DNA from: Thalassotalea_B piscium_A
GTDB lineage: Bacteria > Pseudomonadota > Gammaproteobacteria > Enterobacterales > Alteromonadaceae
DNA length: 64,000 nt
Direction of reading: 5' to 3'
NCBI GenBank assembly: GCA_049347715.1
Contig: CP186339.1
Span: forward strand, 2,232,001-2,296,000
The notes below the pieces were generated by a model. That model made no database searches. It was not told the origin of the DNA and was given only the letters and a program-made list of their open reading frames with translations. Below are positions 52,824 to 63,265 of the stretch, piece after piece. A program made the translations under genes and the position numbers. Within the stretch, counting starts at the first letter, position 1. Every line of letters starts with the position of its first letter.

Positions 52824-53084
52824 CTATTGAAGTAAAGGATGGTCACTCGGTAATTGTTTTGCAATCCAAAGAGCAAGTTTATGCTTCATATTCAATAAGT
52901 TTTCTTCATCTTCAGGTAAAGGATGTATCAATTTATCCTGAATTAACAATCGGTAAATTACTTCTATTTTTTCTTTCGCGGCATCGGTTGGAGAAAAACC
53001 TTTATATCCTCGATTTAATGCATACTTCTCACCAATAACTATTGCCTTTTTTAATAAAGCAGATTCATTTTTTAACTTTTTCAT
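52824..53084 (-). CDS. DUF5062-like small protein
   Basis: An 86-aa helical, soluble protein that I recall as the DUF5062 family found in marine gammaproteobacteria. Landmarks are LLKKAIVIGEKYALNRGYKG, AAKEKIEVIYRLLIQDKLI and the C-terminal MKHKLALWIAKQLPSDHPLL. Function unknown. It lies 34 nt upstream of the peptidase gene on the same strand, so it may share its transcript. An ORF on the opposite strand here (52820-53038) is a shadow. Confidence 0.85.
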   Translation of the reverse strand: MKKLKNESALLKKAIVIGEKYALNRGYKGFSPTDAAKEKIEVIYRLLIQDKLIHPLPEDEENLLNMKHKLALWIAKQLPSDHPLLQ

Positions 53085-53224
53085 GGTGAATATTTTTCCT
53101 TAACTATTATCTATAAATATCGCGCGTTGTAGCTAATGCAATAACATCTTACTGGATAAGCCTAGTGTGACATAACCTATCATTTTCGGCCCTACTATTC
53201 ATTTATATAATGTGTTGCTCAAGC

Positions 53225-53749
53225 TTAAAATTCTTTTAGTAAATCTTTGTCAAATTGTGATGACGTAATTGTTAAGTGTTTGTCTGCTATTTGTTGATGC
53301 AAAGCTTGTTGCTTTTTCGTTAATTCTGTCATCGTAATCGTATTATCATCTAATTGGTAAACTTGTATCAGTGTTTCATAGTAATAGTTCAAAATGATCA
53401 GCGCATTAACATTATCATTCTCTGCTGCTGCTTTAATTTTCTTATATTTACGATAGATTAAATTATGTATTTGCTTGATTTTCCAAACATAAAAAACCTC
53501 GTAAAAATAACCACTTAAACGAAGTTTATACAGAAGTGACAAGCAAGAGATTAACGCTAACATCACACCTATTAAATTTAATTTAAAATTACTTTCACCA
53601 TTAAGCAATTGTTCTGGTGACACACCAAAAAAATGAATTAACAGGGTACCAAATAATAATGAAAGTATTGCTAATGTGCTAATAAATCCGACGATGATGC
53701 GATTTAAATTTTTACGGTAAATTGTTTTATTGATCTCTTTAATATTCAT
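53225..53749 (-). CDS. DUF3087-like membrane protein
   Basis: A 174-aa protein with two N-terminal transmembrane helices (about 19-42, IIVGFISTLAILSLLFGTLL, and about 57-75) and a cytoplasmic helical C-terminal part (VWKIKQIHNLIYRKYKKIKA, then DKHLTITSSQFDKDLL). This matches what I recall of the DUF3087 family. It overlaps the recD stop by one base and so is transcribed after recCBD. A link to DNA repair is not established; the placement may simply be conserved. Confidence 0.8.
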   Translation of the reverse strand: MNIKEINKTIYRKNLNRIIVGFISTLAILSLLFGTLLIHFFGVSPEQLLNGESNFKLNLIGVMLALISCLSLLYKLRLSGYFYEVFYVWKIKQIHNLIYRKYKKIKAAAENDNVNALIILNYYYETLIQVYQLDDNTITMTELTKKQQALHQQIADKHLTITSSQFDKDLLKEF

Positions 53750-55686
53750 TAATTAGTATCTTTATTCGATTTTATGCCAAATGGCATTATACCTGAAAAC
53801 CTTTGTACTTGAGTATCAACACTCTGAAACCATGTCGATTTTGTACAAGCAATTTGTAACGATTTTTTAGCTCGGGTGATGCCAGTATATAATAACTCTC
53901 GTGAAAGAATTTTATTCTCTTTATTTTGAGGTAATACCATCACTAAGTGTTTAAATTCACTTCCTTGGGTTTTATGTATTGTCATGGCATATACCGTATC
54001 AAAACTTGGTAACCGTGAAGGTAAAACACGTAAATACTCGCCATTGGGTTGTTCAAACAGTGCGATTAACATCCCCTTATCATCGGTCCAAATTAAACCA
54101 ACATCACCATTAAATATACCTAAACCATAATCATTTTGAGTGATCATTATAGGTTTACCATGGTAGAACTGATTTCGTGCGGAGTGATTACCTTGTTGAT
54201 AAAGAATATCTTCAACCTGTTCATTGATATTATCTAACCCTTCAATACCAACACGTGTCGCACATAAAATTCTAAACTGATTTAATAATGAAAAACCTTG
54301 AGAAACATCGCTGCAACTTGCCAAAGGCTGATAATACTGTTTTACCAGCTTAGGTAGCCATTGACTAGCTTCTATTGGCAGTAATGAAGACGATTGCACA
54401 TCAGAGATTAAGGTCCAACTTTCCGCTGCTTGCCCACTTATAACAAGTTCAGCTAAACGTCCAACCATACCTTGAGAGTCAAAACGACGGCTTTTGGTTA
54501 AAAATGTAACATGGTCAAAAGCATTATTAGCATGCGCTTTAAATCCCTTGCTATGGGTTACATGGCTTAAGTAATTTTTGTTTTCTTTACTATAACCTTT
54601 ATGAGGCCTAGGAGCTAAGTCAGCTAATATATTTCCAACTGCAACAGAGGGTAACTGATCCGCATCTCCTAATAAGATCAGTTGGCAATGTTCAGGTAAA
54701 GCGCGAATTAATCTTGCCATCATTGGTAAATCAACCATTGAAACTTCATCAACCACTAAAACATCAATCGTTAATAAGTTATGCTGATCATGGCGAAAGT
54801 TAACATGGTTTGGGATCACACCGAGTAAACGATGTAGGGTTTGTGCCTGATTGGGAATTTGCTCTAAGATGTTTTTATCTATTTCACCAGCAAATCCGTT
54901 AATTGCATTGATTAATGACTCAGTCAAACGTTGTGCTGCTTTCCCTGTTGGTGCTACTAGGGCAATATTGAGCGGTTTTTCTTGGTTTAACTTTACTATT
55001 GCCGCTAACAGCTTAGTTACTGTGTAAGTTTTCCCAGTACCAGGACCACCCGCAATAATCGAAAATTGTTTATTTAAAGCATTAGCGACCGCAATTTTTT
55101 GCCAATCTATCTCATTGTCAGTGTCATCTGAAAACAACTCTTCTAAACAAGATTGAATTAAGTCAGCTGAAAAGGGAGTTACCCAAGTGTCATTGCGTTT
55201 GACTTTAACCAGGTAATCAGTAATTTCCTGTTCAAACTGATAGTAACGACGCAAATATAAAGCGTAATCCGTTTGAACAAGTAATTTATCCTCTTGTGCT
55301 GATATTGCTAATGGTGAAAGTAATGTATTAATTTCATCCAATGAAGGGAATACAAACCCATGAGTATTGACAATACCATCTTCGTTTGCATTAAAGCCTA
55401 TACGTGTATTTGCAAGATTAGCTAAAGGTAAACAACTATCGCCAGAACGAATTGACATACTGATAGCAACGCCTAAATGAAAAAACAACGAAATTTCATC
55501 TTTACTATAATTGTTTTTAATCAAGGTCTGTTTGAATGAATCAACTAATTCTTTTGCTAAGAAATAATCAATAGGCACCAAATCGTGTAATTGCAGTTTA
55601 GCCTGAGGATAATTCTTATAAGGAAGTAACAAGGCTATTTGTTGTGTTATTTCTGCTAACGAGTGCTCAATTAATAATGACTTCAT
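53749..55686 (-). CDS. recD: RecBCD subunit RecD
   Basis: RecD is the 5'-3' helicase of RecBCD. It is 645 aa, somewhat longer than E. coli RecD (608). An N-terminal domain (1-150) precedes the SF1B helicase with Walker A GGPGTGKTYTV (about 213), the VVDEVSMVDLPM motif, LILLGDADQLPSV, and the C-terminal MTIHKTQGSEF and YTGITRAKKSL. All motifs are intact. Its start overlaps the recB stop by four bases (ATGA), and the order recC-recB-recD without an intervening ptrA differs from E. coli. Confidence 0.96.
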   Translation of the reverse strand: MKSLLIEHSLAEITQQIALLLPYKNYPQAKLQLHDLVPIDYFLAKELVDSFKQTLIKNNYSKDEISLFFHLGVAISMSIRSGDSCLPLANLANTRIGFNANEDGIVNTHGFVFPSLDEINTLLSPLAISAQEDKLLVQTDYALYLRRYYQFEQEITDYLVKVKRNDTWVTPFSADLIQSCLEELFSDDTDNEIDWQKIAVANALNKQFSIIAGGPGTGKTYTVTKLLAAIVKLNQEKPLNIALVAPTGKAAQRLTESLINAINGFAGEIDKNILEQIPNQAQTLHRLLGVIPNHVNFRHDQHNLLTIDVLVVDEVSMVDLPMMARLIRALPEHCQLILLGDADQLPSVAVGNILADLAPRPHKGYSKENKNYLSHVTHSKGFKAHANNAFDHVTFLTKSRRFDSQGMVGRLAELVISGQAAESWTLISDVQSSSLLPIEASQWLPKLVKQYYQPLASCSDVSQGFSLLNQFRILCATRVGIEGLDNINEQVEDILYQQGNHSARNQFYHGKPIMITQNDYGLGIFNGDVGLIWTDDKGMLIALFEQPNGEYLRVLPSRLPSFDTVYAMTIHKTQGSEFKHLVMVLPQNKENKILSRELLYTGITRAKKSLQIACTKSTWFQSVDTQVQRFSGIMPFGIKSNKDTN

Positions 55687-58600
55687 TCAACCTCTCCTAT
55701 TGGTTGCACAGAAGCATCCTCATTAGAAAAAATATGATCTAATTGTGTTAGCTCGTCTTGAGCTAATTGGCAGTGGTAGATACCTGTTCCTTTACTTTCA
55801 GGAGACATCCCTCGTAAATATAAATAATATACACCACCAAAATGCGCTTCATGATTATAATCAGGGAGTTTTTGCTTTAAAAACCGCTGTAAGGCAACAC
55901 TGTAAATCAAATATTGCAAATCATAATGATGTGTTTGAATACTTTGAGTAAGTTTGTCCACAGTATAATCATTAAAGTGATTACCCAAATGGTTACTTTT
56001 ATAATCACAAAGATAATAGCGACCTTGATACTCAAAGATCAAATCAATAAAACCATGCATCATACCTTGTAGTGTAGCAATATTAGGTAACACAATCGTT
56101 GAACTGTGTTTGAACGAGGCTAATTGAAATTGAGTGTTCACAGTCTGTCTATGCTTAGCCAGTAGCTGTGTTAATTTTTTTGTACTTGCATGAGTCAACG
56201 GAAAGTAAAACTCAGATTCACGTAAGGTTTGCTGGTAAGTTAAATCAGCTAAACAAAATGACTGTTCTTGTTGTGGCTGATAAAGCTCTGCCCTAATAAC
56301 TTGATTTAACCAATCAATTAAATCACTTTCTTGGTAGCCAATCCCTAAACCACCAAAATGTAATAAAGGATTCGTTAACGCTTGTTGCCAATTAGGCTGT
56401 TTAAAATTCACTAATTCTAAAATGTCGTGTAACAAATTACCGGTTTTTGGGCCTTTGGCTAAATCAAAGCGTAGTTGAGCAACACTTTGTTGTTCTGTGA
56501 CTAACGTATCTTGATCAAATAAGTCTCTATCTGGCGACGATACGCCAACATCCCGAAGATTACGGCTCAAAGCAGTAAATGAACTTAACCACCAATTTCG
56601 TTCTATTTTTCCTGTAAAAGGCATCACTTGAGCTTGAATTTTTTCAACTTGGTCTGGGGCTATTGATAACTCAATGTTATCCGAATCCACCGTTATAAAA
56701 CCTATGCTATTAGGATTATCATTCACTAATAATGATAAACTTTCTGTAATAACTTGACCTTCCTGCCAAGCTAATGTTTTACCTAAAGGAGAAAGATGGC
56801 TTTTTTCAAAGTTAGTGGTGAGCATATAACAACGCTTTTCAGCACGCGTTATCGCCACATATAGCAAACGGACAGATTCAGCATATTGTTCGTCACTCAT
56901 AGCAAGTTTAGCTTGAGTTGAGCCATCTAAGCTTAATGTTAATTGGCCGTCATTATTATGATACTCAATTAAATCAACATTAGTACGTGCAACCTTTAAC
57001 GGATCTTTATGTCTTGTTGAAAATGGCACAAAAACAATGGGGTATTCGAGCCCTTTGGCACCATGTTGCGTAATAATTCTGACTAAATCTTCTTCACTTT
57101 CTAACCTTAACTCAGCTTCCACTTCGGTTGTATCTTGCAAGACTTGCTGTTCAAACCAGTGTAGCAATTCATCAGGTTGTTGATGACGTTGACTAGCACT
57201 TTGTAATAACTCGAATAAGTGCAAGGTATTCGTTAATTCTCGCTCTTGTTGTTCGGTAAAGGTAAAAAGATCATGTAACAACTTTAATGCCATGGTTATA
57301 AAACCCTGATTTCGCCACAGGGTTCTTAGTTTAATAAAGCGTTCAGCTAGTTGTTGCCATTGAATATCGTTATCTAACAATGCAAGGTATGCCTGTAAAT
57401 CAATTCCTAATAAAGGACTCGTTAATGAAGCTAAAAACTGATGGTTATCTTCTACATAACAAATACCTTTTAAGACCAATAACAATTGTTTACTCTGTTC
57501 ACTCTGCCATAGGTTAGCGCGGTTACTTAAATATACACAGGCAAGATTTGCCTCATTAAGTGCTGCTCGTATATCTGCAGCTTCGGTTCCATCACGAACT
57601 AAAATAGCAATATCTTTAGCACTGATTTTTTCTTTATTGTCTGTCGAATTATTATAAAGCAAGCGGATAATTTCATTGGCACACCATGAAGACAATTGTT
57701 GCCGATAACTTGCAGGTGCATTTTTACCTTCAGCTTCAAAATGAATAAACTGTAAAGCACTGTATTGATGATCATTTAATTGTTTATCATCTGATTTTGG
57801 AGAGGATTTCACCGGATGATATTCAATATTATATCCAAACACATCTTGAGGTTTTTCTGTTAGCGTATTGCCATAAAACAAACGATTATACCCTTCAATC
57901 ATAGCTCGACTAGAACGCCAATTCGTATCCATCATCCATTGATATTCACAGTGTTTGCGGGCATTCAAATAAGCAAAGACATCACCGCCTCTAAAGCCAT
58001 AAATGGCTTGTTTAGGATCACCAATCATAAATAACGAAGCATCTGCTTTAACCTGATAAATTGCAGACAAAATAGAATATTGCTGAGGATCTGTATCTTG
58101 AAATTCGTCCACCAAAGCGGCAGGAAACTGTTCTAATAATGTAGCTGCTAACTTAGGTCCATTAACACCATTTAATTGGATTGCTAACGTTGTAATTAAA
58201 TCATCAAATGTAAGAATGTTTTGCTCTTTTTTAATTTGACTAAGTTGTTCACGCATCGCATAAATGCCATCACGTACAATGACTAAAGCTTTAGCCTTAG
58301 CTACCGATTTGATAATTGTGGGGATTGCTTTCTTAAGCGTATTCGCAGGTAAAAATGCGGTGATAATATCCGATTTTATTTCACTACGGGGTAATCGGCG
58401 ACCATCTAAAAAAGCCCCAGGAAACGATGTTAATATCTGAGAGAAATCTTCTGACGCGCATGTTAACCATTGCATTAATTGGGTTAATTCTGTTTGCCGT
58501 TGCTCTTTCTCAAGCCCTTTTTTTACATCAATTAAGTGTGTTGTTAATAAATCAACATTACTTTCTAATGTTTCGAGCGCCGTTTTTACTTGGCGGTAAA

Positions 58601-59216
58601 ATTCCTCTTTAATACTATTTTCATCAATAACCTCTAAGGTACAGTAATGACTAATGGCTTTATTAAATTGTCTGACAAACTTTTCAGGCGTCTCCCAATA
58701 TTCTGCAACTGTAAGATAGTCACCATTGTCTTGATTAGCAAGATGGCGATACCAATCGCGACAAACTTCCAAAGTGTACTCTTGGCCGTCTACTTCCATC
58801 ACTGCATTGAAAGAAACACCACTTAAAAAAGCATGTTGACTTAACACTCGCTTACAAAAACTGTGGATAGTAAATATAGCCGCTTCATCAATATTCACTA
58901 ACGCCCTATTTAACAAGAGCAGTCGTTCTGATTCTGTTACCCTTTGTGAAAGGGCTAAGAAATAACTATCTTCTTGCTCAAGTTGTTGCCATTGGCTTAG
59001 CGCTTGTCGGATAAAAGCTTCAATTCGCCCACGTAATTCTTCGGTAGCATCTTTAGTAAACGTCATCACAAGTATTTGCTGAACAGTTAACTTTTTTTCT
59101 AACAACAAACGTAAATAAATTCGCGTAATGTTAAACGTTTTCCCTGTCCCTGCACTCGCTTCAATTAAATGCTGACCGGTCAAGGGTAATTGATGTGCTA
59201 TTAACGGATTCATCAT
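55683..59216 (-). CDS. recB: RecBCD subunit RecB
   Basis: RecB is the 3'-5' helicase and nuclease of RecBCD, 1177 aa (E. coli 1180). Walker A is EASAGTGKTFNITR near residue 20; LVDEFQDTDPQQY and MIGDPKQAIYGFRGGD follow, with the TQHGAKGLEYPIVFVPF motif late in the helicase. The C-terminal nuclease keeps its key residues in MHGFIDLIFEYQGRYYLCDY with the following Lys (D...D-Y-K). It overlaps recC by one base. Two ATG codons stand at 59216 and 59213; AAAGGA suits the second slightly better. Confidence 0.97.
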   Translation of the reverse strand: MMNPLIAHQLPLTGQHLIEASAGTGKTFNITRIYLRLLLEKKLTVQQILVMTFTKDATEELRGRIEAFIRQALSQWQQLEQEDSYFLALSQRVTESERLLLLNRALVNIDEAAIFTIHSFCKRVLSQHAFLSGVSFNAVMEVDGQEYTLEVCRDWYRHLANQDNGDYLTVAEYWETPEKFVRQFNKAISHYCTLEVIDENSIKEEFYRQVKTALETLESNVDLLTTHLIDVKKGLEKEQRQTELTQLMQWLTCASEDFSQILTSFPGAFLDGRRLPRSEIKSDIITAFLPANTLKKAIPTIIKSVAKAKALVIVRDGIYAMREQLSQIKKEQNILTFDDLITTLAIQLNGVNGPKLAATLLEQFPAALVDEFQDTDPQQYSILSAIYQVKADASLFMIGDPKQAIYGFRGGDVFAYLNARKHCEYQWMMDTNWRSSRAMIEGYNRLFYGNTLTEKPQDVFGYNIEYHPVKSSPKSDDKQLNDHQYSALQFIHFEAEGKNAPASYRQQLSSWCANEIIRLLYNNSTDNKEKISAKDIAILVRDGTEAADIRAALNEANLACVYLSNRANLWQSEQSKQLLLVLKGICYVEDNHQFLASLTSPLLGIDLQAYLALLDNDIQWQQLAERFIKLRTLWRNQGFITMALKLLHDLFTFTEQQERELTNTLHLFELLQSASQRHQQPDELLHWFEQQVLQDTTEVEAELRLESEEDLVRIITQHGAKGLEYPIVFVPFSTRHKDPLKVARTNVDLIEYHNNDGQLTLSLDGSTQAKLAMSDEQYAESVRLLYVAITRAEKRCYMLTTNFEKSHLSPLGKTLAWQEGQVITESLSLLVNDNPNSIGFITVDSDNIELSIAPDQVEKIQAQVMPFTGKIERNWWLSSFTALSRNLRDVGVSSPDRDLFDQDTLVTEQQSVAQLRFDLAKGPKTGNLLHDILELVNFKQPNWQQALTNPLLHFGGLGIGYQESDLIDWLNQVIRAELYQPQQEQSFCLADLTYQQTLRESEFYFPLTHASTKKLTQLLAKHRQTVNTQFQLASFKHSSTIVLPNIATLQGMMHGFIDLIFEYQGRYYLCDYKSNHLGNHFNDYTVDKLTQSIQTHHYDLQYLIYSVALQRFLKQKLPDYNHEAHFGGVYYLYLRGMSPESKGTGIYHCQLAQDELTQLDHIFSNEDASVQPIGEVE

Positions 59217-62200
59217 TATCCTTTCACCTGCTTAAGTTGAGAAAACATTGGCTGATATATCGCCATCAAAGAGTCACTGAAGCCAGATAATTCAGGACAT
59301 TCGGGCCAAAAGTAGCGCATGTAGGGATCATTTCCTAAACAATATGCATTATTAGGATCATCCCAAAACAGTGTTAATAGCTGTTGGTCAAAGTTTTTCG
59401 ATTTAGCTACTTTTTCAGCAAGCTCTCCGTTTAATAAAACCGGTTGTTGCAAACCTGTGACATAGCCTTGTATTAAAGTAATTAAATGGTCATAAGGATT
59501 ATCTAAATCTTGATAAATAAGTTTATTCACTTGTTGAGTTTTCGTATTAAAATAATACCCTTTACTCGCAACCACACTCGATAAATCAGGCTGGTTTTCC
59601 CCACTGTCTGATGAATTAATCACTTGAACCAAGAGCTGACTCAGATAAAGTGACAATTTGTCTTTAATTTTTGCTGTCGTAGAACGATAAAATAAACAAT
59701 ATTTATCATTAACGGGGAGATGGTATTGTATTGTCACACTCAGTTTGCCCTGTTCAGGCATAAGTATTGGTAGAGTAATTTCACCACTGATACTTTCAAA
59801 ACTGTCATTGTTTATGTTGTTTTCGTCTTTTATTGCTGAAGCTAACATTTCACTATGAGACTGCCAGTTCTGATATTCTATGTCCATAGTCGGTAAATCA
59901 GGAAATTTACCACTGGCTTTAGCGTATTCGCTTAGTTTAGTTAGACTTGTAGCTAACTGCTCCTGTGGTTCATTTAAATGAAGAGATAACAACGCTTGAT
60001 TAAATAAGTAACTTTCTAATCGATTAAAACTAAAAGGTTCTACATCATTAAGTTCAATTTGCTCTTTATCTAAGTATAAGTTGAGTTGTCTTTTTGCAAA
60101 ATATTTTGCCGGATGAGCATAAAAATTAACTAATTCAGAAAGGGATACCTTAAGCGCAGTTTCTTCTATTGGAAATAAAGGTAAATACACTTTTTTGTGA
60201 GGTTTCGCCGACTGCTTTAATAAACGTTTACCCAGAGTTAGCCAATTAGCATCAAAACTCGGAAACGTCCCGGTAAAATTACGTAAACTAAATGCCTGCA
60301 TTGGTAATTGTCTAATTTTATTTTCTTGCTCAGCAGTTAATTCATCATTATTACCAGTAAAATCAAAATGCCAGTCGTAAGCTAACGCTAAATAATTCAT
60401 TAACTCTTTTAAAACCACTGAAGGCTCTTTTATTGAGTTCTTCTTAATATTACGCCCTTGATAGCTAAGATAAAGTGCATGACGCGCTGAAATAATAGCT
60501 TCTAAGAATAAGTATTTATCATCACCTCGACGTGATCTATCGCCACTTTGACTCGGCTGTAAAGCGATCAAGTCAAACCCTAAAGGTTGACGTTGCCGTG
60601 GAAATTCACCATCATTTAATCCCAATACTGCAATCACCTTAAATGGAATACTGCGCATAGGTAACATAGAACAAAAAGTTACTTGCCCCACCATAAATTG
60701 ACGCCCTGCATCAGGTTGACTGAAATGGGTATTTAAAAATTCCTTTATAATATTAAGACTGATTAACTCGTTAAATTCAGCATGCTGACAATATTCAACT
60801 AAGGCATCTATGGCATTATTAATTGCAATAAAGCCAGATTCATCGGATATTTCAAAAAAATCATTTAATAATTCGCTAAGAAATTCATGCCAGTGACTCG
60901 CTGTTTTAGCTTGGGAAAGTGTCGTAGCATAGGATTGTAATTGCTCGATAAATAACATTAAATTCCCAAGAATTAACGCATCATTACCTTCAACATTAGG
61001 CAACAAAACATTATCTTGATATAAAGATTCTTGATCTGAATAAGCAAAACCTTGGAGTAATTTAGTAAAACCAAATTGCCACGTAAACTGTCCAGAAATC
61101 GTCTGACTATTTAAAATTTGTTGCTTATGTGATTGGTTCAATCCCCAGTGAATACAAGCATCATTTAACCACTGGCTACATATTTGAATATCTTCATTAG
61201 TAAAACCAAACTTATGTTGAACCGCGGGTATCCGCAACCAAGATATTATTTGTGAAACGCAAAAACGACTATCAGGTAACGAGAGTATTTCGGTAAACCC
61301 TATTACTAAAGGATTACTATCTTTACTTACCCTATCTGATATTGAGCAAGGTAATGGAGGAATATCCCCTGACAAATCTTGCCAGCCGTTAGCAAATACT
61401 GCTTGTACATAAGGAGCATATTCCTCAACCTGAGGACACATCACGAGTACATCTTTAGGGGTTAAATCCGGATTTTGATTAAATTGATTGAGTAACCAAT
61501 CATGTAAACCTTGCACTTCACGAAGTGCGCTATGTGCACTCGTGATCACAATCGAGTCATCTACAAGATGTTGTGTCTGCTGACAACCATCCGTTAAGTT
61601 TAAAATGTCTTCCTGAATTAGCGCTAATACACTATCAGCTGATTGCTGATGCTCTTCTTGGCTAAGAAAACTTTGATAAACATCAATGTCTATTGTTGAG
61701 TATTCTTGTAGCAAGGCTAAAAATTCCCGTCCTTGCTGGCCTAAGTTAGCCAATAACGGATTACCAACTGCATGAGAAATGTCTTCATAACCAGAAGTCC
61801 ACTCTGTCATATGCTGTAACGCTTGCTTGTGTGTTTTTATATCCCCCCAATAATTGAAGCAAGGATTTAAGTGGAAAAAATGTACTTGGGTATGTTCACT
61901 AATAGCATTAATAAAAGCTAACCACATAGGCGCCATCGCATTAATACCAAAAAATGAAATTCGCTGGGGTAATAAATGAAGGTTGTCAGCAATATTGTCA
62001 ATTGCACTTTGCATTAATTCAAGCGGGTTATAAGGAGCCGACTCAGTTAACCTTAACCATAAATCAGACTGCCATGCTGACAGTTGCTCTGTATTACTGT
62101 CAAGGTTATCGATAGCACGTCCTTGATACCAGGCATCTATCCACTCAGGTCTAAAAATTAAATATTGTTCATATAAATCAGCTAATTGACATGATAATTG

Positions 62201-62596
62201 ATAACGTTTCAGTGCTTGTTCATTACTGTTTTCACTTTGATTCCAATAATGTGTGACTTGATGATAAATGTCATTAGCAACCACTTCATCGCAAGCAAGC
62301 TCTTGATAAATCCGCCAACATAAGGCTTCACGAGAATAAGGTGATTGGTCAGGTACTTTTTCAGCACTTGCTAACGAGCGCATTAATTGCCAAAGAAATT
62401 GTGCCGGTAATAAAAACTCGTTTCCTAAACTAATTTTTCTTGATTGCGCTAACGACATATTTAGCCAATGCTGCATTCCAGCATTTTGTACAATAATGAC
62501 TTCTTTAGCAAAAACGGGAAGTGGAGAAACTTGATGAATTTTATCAAGCAACGCTAATAAGTTTTCCATTTTATTAGCGGGATATAGATGTATCAA
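59216..62596 (-). CDS. recC: RecBCD subunit RecC
   Basis: RecC holds the complex together and reads Chi. It is 1126 aa (E. coli 1122) with an inactive helicase fold and an inactive nuclease fold. Family marks are VQNAGMQHWLNMSLAQSRKI near the start, FFGINAMAPMWLAFI, LVMCPQVEEYAPYVQAVF and the FNPLG-like block VLGLNDGEFPRQRQP. The start is TTG at 62596 with no good ribosome binding site; the protein begins IHLYPANKMENL, which matches where RecC begins elsewhere. First gene of recC-recB-recD-DUF3087. Confidence 0.95.
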   Translation of the reverse strand: MIHLYPANKMENLLALLDKIHQVSPLPVFAKEVIIVQNAGMQHWLNMSLAQSRKISLGNEFLLPAQFLWQLMRSLASAEKVPDQSPYSREALCWRIYQELACDEVVANDIYHQVTHYWNQSENSNEQALKRYQLSCQLADLYEQYLIFRPEWIDAWYQGRAIDNLDSNTEQLSAWQSDLWLRLTESAPYNPLELMQSAIDNIADNLHLLPQRISFFGINAMAPMWLAFINAISEHTQVHFFHLNPCFNYWGDIKTHKQALQHMTEWTSGYEDISHAVGNPLLANLGQQGREFLALLQEYSTIDIDVYQSFLSQEEHQQSADSVLALIQEDILNLTDGCQQTQHLVDDSIVITSAHSALREVQGLHDWLLNQFNQNPDLTPKDVLVMCPQVEEYAPYVQAVFANGWQDLSGDIPPLPCSISDRVSKDSNPLVIGFTEILSLPDSRFCVSQIISWLRIPAVQHKFGFTNEDIQICSQWLNDACIHWGLNQSHKQQILNSQTISGQFTWQFGFTKLLQGFAYSDQESLYQDNVLLPNVEGNDALILGNLMLFIEQLQSYATTLSQAKTASHWHEFLSELLNDFFEISDESGFIAINNAIDALVEYCQHAEFNELISLNIIKEFLNTHFSQPDAGRQFMVGQVTFCSMLPMRSIPFKVIAVLGLNDGEFPRQRQPLGFDLIALQPSQSGDRSRRGDDKYLFLEAIISARHALYLSYQGRNIKKNSIKEPSVVLKELMNYLALAYDWHFDFTGNNDELTAEQENKIRQLPMQAFSLRNFTGTFPSFDANWLTLGKRLLKQSAKPHKKVYLPLFPIEETALKVSLSELVNFYAHPAKYFAKRQLNLYLDKEQIELNDVEPFSFNRLESYLFNQALLSLHLNEPQEQLATSLTKLSEYAKASGKFPDLPTMDIEYQNWQSHSEMLASAIKDENNINNDSFESISGEITLPILMPEQGKLSVTIQYHLPVNDKYCLFYRSTTAKIKDKLSLYLSQLLVQVINSSDSGENQPDLSSVVASKGYYFNTKTQQVNKLIYQDLDNPYDHLITLIQGYVTGLQQPVLLNGELAEKVAKSKNFDQQLLTLFWDDPNNAYCLGNDPYMRYFWPECPELSGFSDSLMAIYQPMFSQLKQVKG

Positions 62597-62675
62597 ATTA
62601 GCTTAATCGTTCTTATAAACCATAAGTAAATTTAACCACACCAGCGCTTATAACTCTAGCGAAATCACATTAATA

Positions 62676-63005
62676 TTAACGAATAAAATCAAGTTGCTGT
62701 TGATAAAACTCACCTAACACAGGGACAGTGAATTTATTACCAATAATGGCATGATATAAAGCGACAAGCCAAAAAAATGCTACAAACACATTTAATAGCC
62801 AACCAAGTAGTGGAATAAAAGATAATATTGCTGCCGTTGCAATTAAGCCAAGCGATTGACGTAAGTGAAAACTTGCTACAGAGGAATGATGTTTGCCATA
62901 GAGTACGATAGCCACCAGCCAACCAACAACAGTTAAATAACTGATTATTGAGACAAACCTTGCCATATCATACTGTGTTTGACTATCTGAATGATAATGC
63001 GTCAT
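62676..63005 (-). CDS. DUF4870-like membrane protein
   Basis: A 109-aa membrane protein with three helices: FVSIISYLTVVGWLVAIVLY, LGLIATAAILSFIPLLGWLL and VFVAFFWLVALYHAIIG. Between the first two comes SVASFHLRQSLGL, the conserved FH-RQ-L turn of DUF4870/Tic20-like proteins. Start supported by GAGG eight bases upstream. It is 80 nt upstream of recC on the same strand; a shared transcript is possible. Function unknown. Confidence 0.88.
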   Translation of the reverse strand: MTHYHSDSQTQYDMARFVSIISYLTVVGWLVAIVLYGKHHSSVASFHLRQSLGLIATAAILSFIPLLGWLLNVFVAFFWLVALYHAIIGNKFTVPVLGEFYQQQLDFIR

Positions 63006-63265
63006 AACGGTAACCTCTTAGATAAAAGCCTTGTCTTAAAACTAGCGAATAATCGATTATTATTCAAATGGTAAAATCTTAAAACAATCGAAAAAACACC
63101 AATTTTTGGTTAAGTTGTTACTTTACATAACAATTTAAATTAAGACGTTTTTAGTCTTAAAATAGACTTCTATATGCCGTTTAATTAAAATTTTACATTC
63201 ATTATTTGACTATAGAAATCTAGCTAATACTTATATAACCATAACTTTATGACTAAAATATGACG
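63006..63265. other. 260-nt gap between tgpA-like gene and DUF4870 gene
   Basis: AT-rich, with no supported gene or strong terminator. It likely holds the promoter of the DUF4870-like gene. Confidence 0.5.
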
